From NCBI GenBank assembly GCA_045106875.1, contig JBGCFK010000467.1:1-5990 (forward strand): DNA of 5,990 bases. The letters run 5' to 3'. This DNA is from Thermohalobaculum sp045106875 (GTDB lineage: Bacteria; Pseudomonadota; Alphaproteobacteria; Rhodobacterales; Rhodobacteraceae). The notes beneath the pieces were generated by a model. It saw nothing but the letters and a program-made list of their open reading frames with translations, was not told the DNA's origin and made no database searches. A program made the position numbers and the translations under genes. Positions 5,528 to 5,990 of the stretch are shown one piece after another. Within the stretch, counting starts at the first letter, position 1; every line of letters begins with the position of its first letter.

Positions 5528-5990
5528 ATGCCGAGCACACTAGACGGATATTTTGCAGACAATGCCTACCCGGCACAGCTGGGCGAGAGAATGACGCCTG
5601 GCTGGATTGCCGCAATGGCCACGCGCAATGGATGGGCCACCCCGGATCTGGCCAAGTCGTTCCACATGCTCGATATCGGATGCGGTGACGGGTTGGGGTT
5701 GGCACTGATGGCCGCAAGCCACCCGCATGCCGTTTTCGAGGGAATGGACGGTATGGAAGCGCATATCGACCGCGGCACTGTCTTTGCGCGCGATATTCCC
5801 AACATCCATCTCGCGAGGCAGCTCTTCTCGGAGGCGCTTGCGACCGGCGGCGCGCCTTGTGATTTCGTCACGGCGCACGGGATCCTCGCATGGGTCGCGC
5901 CCCGGATCCGGGCCGAAGCCATGGATCTGGCCGCTACACGTCTCGCACCCGGCGGGATCTGCGCGGTCAGCTACAACGCGATGCCCGGCT
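5528..5990 (+). CDS. Class I SAM-dependent methyltransferase (N-terminal part)
   Basis: The open frame runs off the right edge; 154 residues are visible. The SAM-binding glycine-rich motif I is clear as MLDIGCGDGLGLAL (47-60), followed by an acidic strand end FEGMD (70-74) and HGILAWV (117-123). The end of the visible part, LAPGGICAVSYNAMPG (139-154), is the pattern seen in methyltransferases that carry a C-terminal methyltransferase regulatory domain (PF10119 type), where GG-x-x-x-x-SYN-x-x-PGW is typical. That domain would lie outside the window, so this subfamily is an inference; the substrate is unknown. Start ATG 5528 has AGGGG 5 bases upstream (5518-5522). No N-terminal signal or membrane segment is seen, so the protein is probably cytoplasmic. 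It follows ssrA by about 60 bases and is probably transcribed separately. Confidence 0.85.
   Translation, partial: MPSTLDGYFADNAYPAQLGERMTPGWIAAMATRNGWATPDLAKSFHMLDIGCGDGLGLALMAASHPHAVFEGMDGMEAHIDRGTVFARDIPNIHLARQLFSEALATGGAPCDFVTAHGILAWVAPRIRAEAMDLAATRLAPGGICAVSYNAMPG

Overview
The window looks like chromosomal DNA of an alphaproteobacterium, most likely a Roseobacter-type Rhodobacterales member. The grounds are a circularly permuted two-piece tmRNA gene, paired DUF1194 proteins, a ThyX-type thymidylate synthase carrying the RHRX7S motif, and moderately GC-rich coding sequence. The assignment rests on gene content and recalled family features; no database search was possible.

Layout. On the minus strand, thyX (386-1294) is followed 5 bases later by a small ArsC/Spx/YffB-type thioredoxin-fold protein (39-380). 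Diverging from thyX across a 68-base spacer is a plus-strand run of four closely spaced genes: a glyoxalase I-like VOC protein (1363-1794), a family 17 glycosyltransferase (1823-2716), and two tandem secreted DUF1194 proteins with a von Willebrand A-like fold (about 2700-3392 and 3389-4084). The last three overlap at their junctions, which suggests one transcript with coupled translation. The first DUF1194 gene has a good Shine-Dalgarno sequence but no ATG, GTG or TTG at the proper distance; an ATC sits there instead.

A perfect palindrome begins 3 bases after the second DUF1194 stop codon and contains the exact ParB-binding parS sequence TGTTTCACGTGAAACA. It lies in a 196-base spacer between convergent genes, the ideal place for a chromosome-segregation site, and suggests that the window is in the origin-proximal part of a replicon. 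An enoyl-CoA hydratase/isomerase family gene (4281-5093, minus) follows.

The region 5145-5465 encodes a permuted ssrA (tmRNA) gene. The acceptor piece, ending in an encoded CCA at 5222, comes before the coding piece, which starts near 5247. The two ends pair into a 7-bp acceptor stem with the G3:U70 alanine identity pair, and the tag frame reads ANDNSAPKMAMAA. The last gene (5528 to the window edge, plus) is the N-terminal part of a class I SAM-dependent methyltransferase.

No mobile element, CRISPR array or clear horizontal insertion was seen. The genes are mostly housekeeping (dTMP synthesis, methylglyoxal detoxification, ribosome rescue, chromosome segregation). The GT17-DUF1194-DUF1194 cluster is the least understood part.
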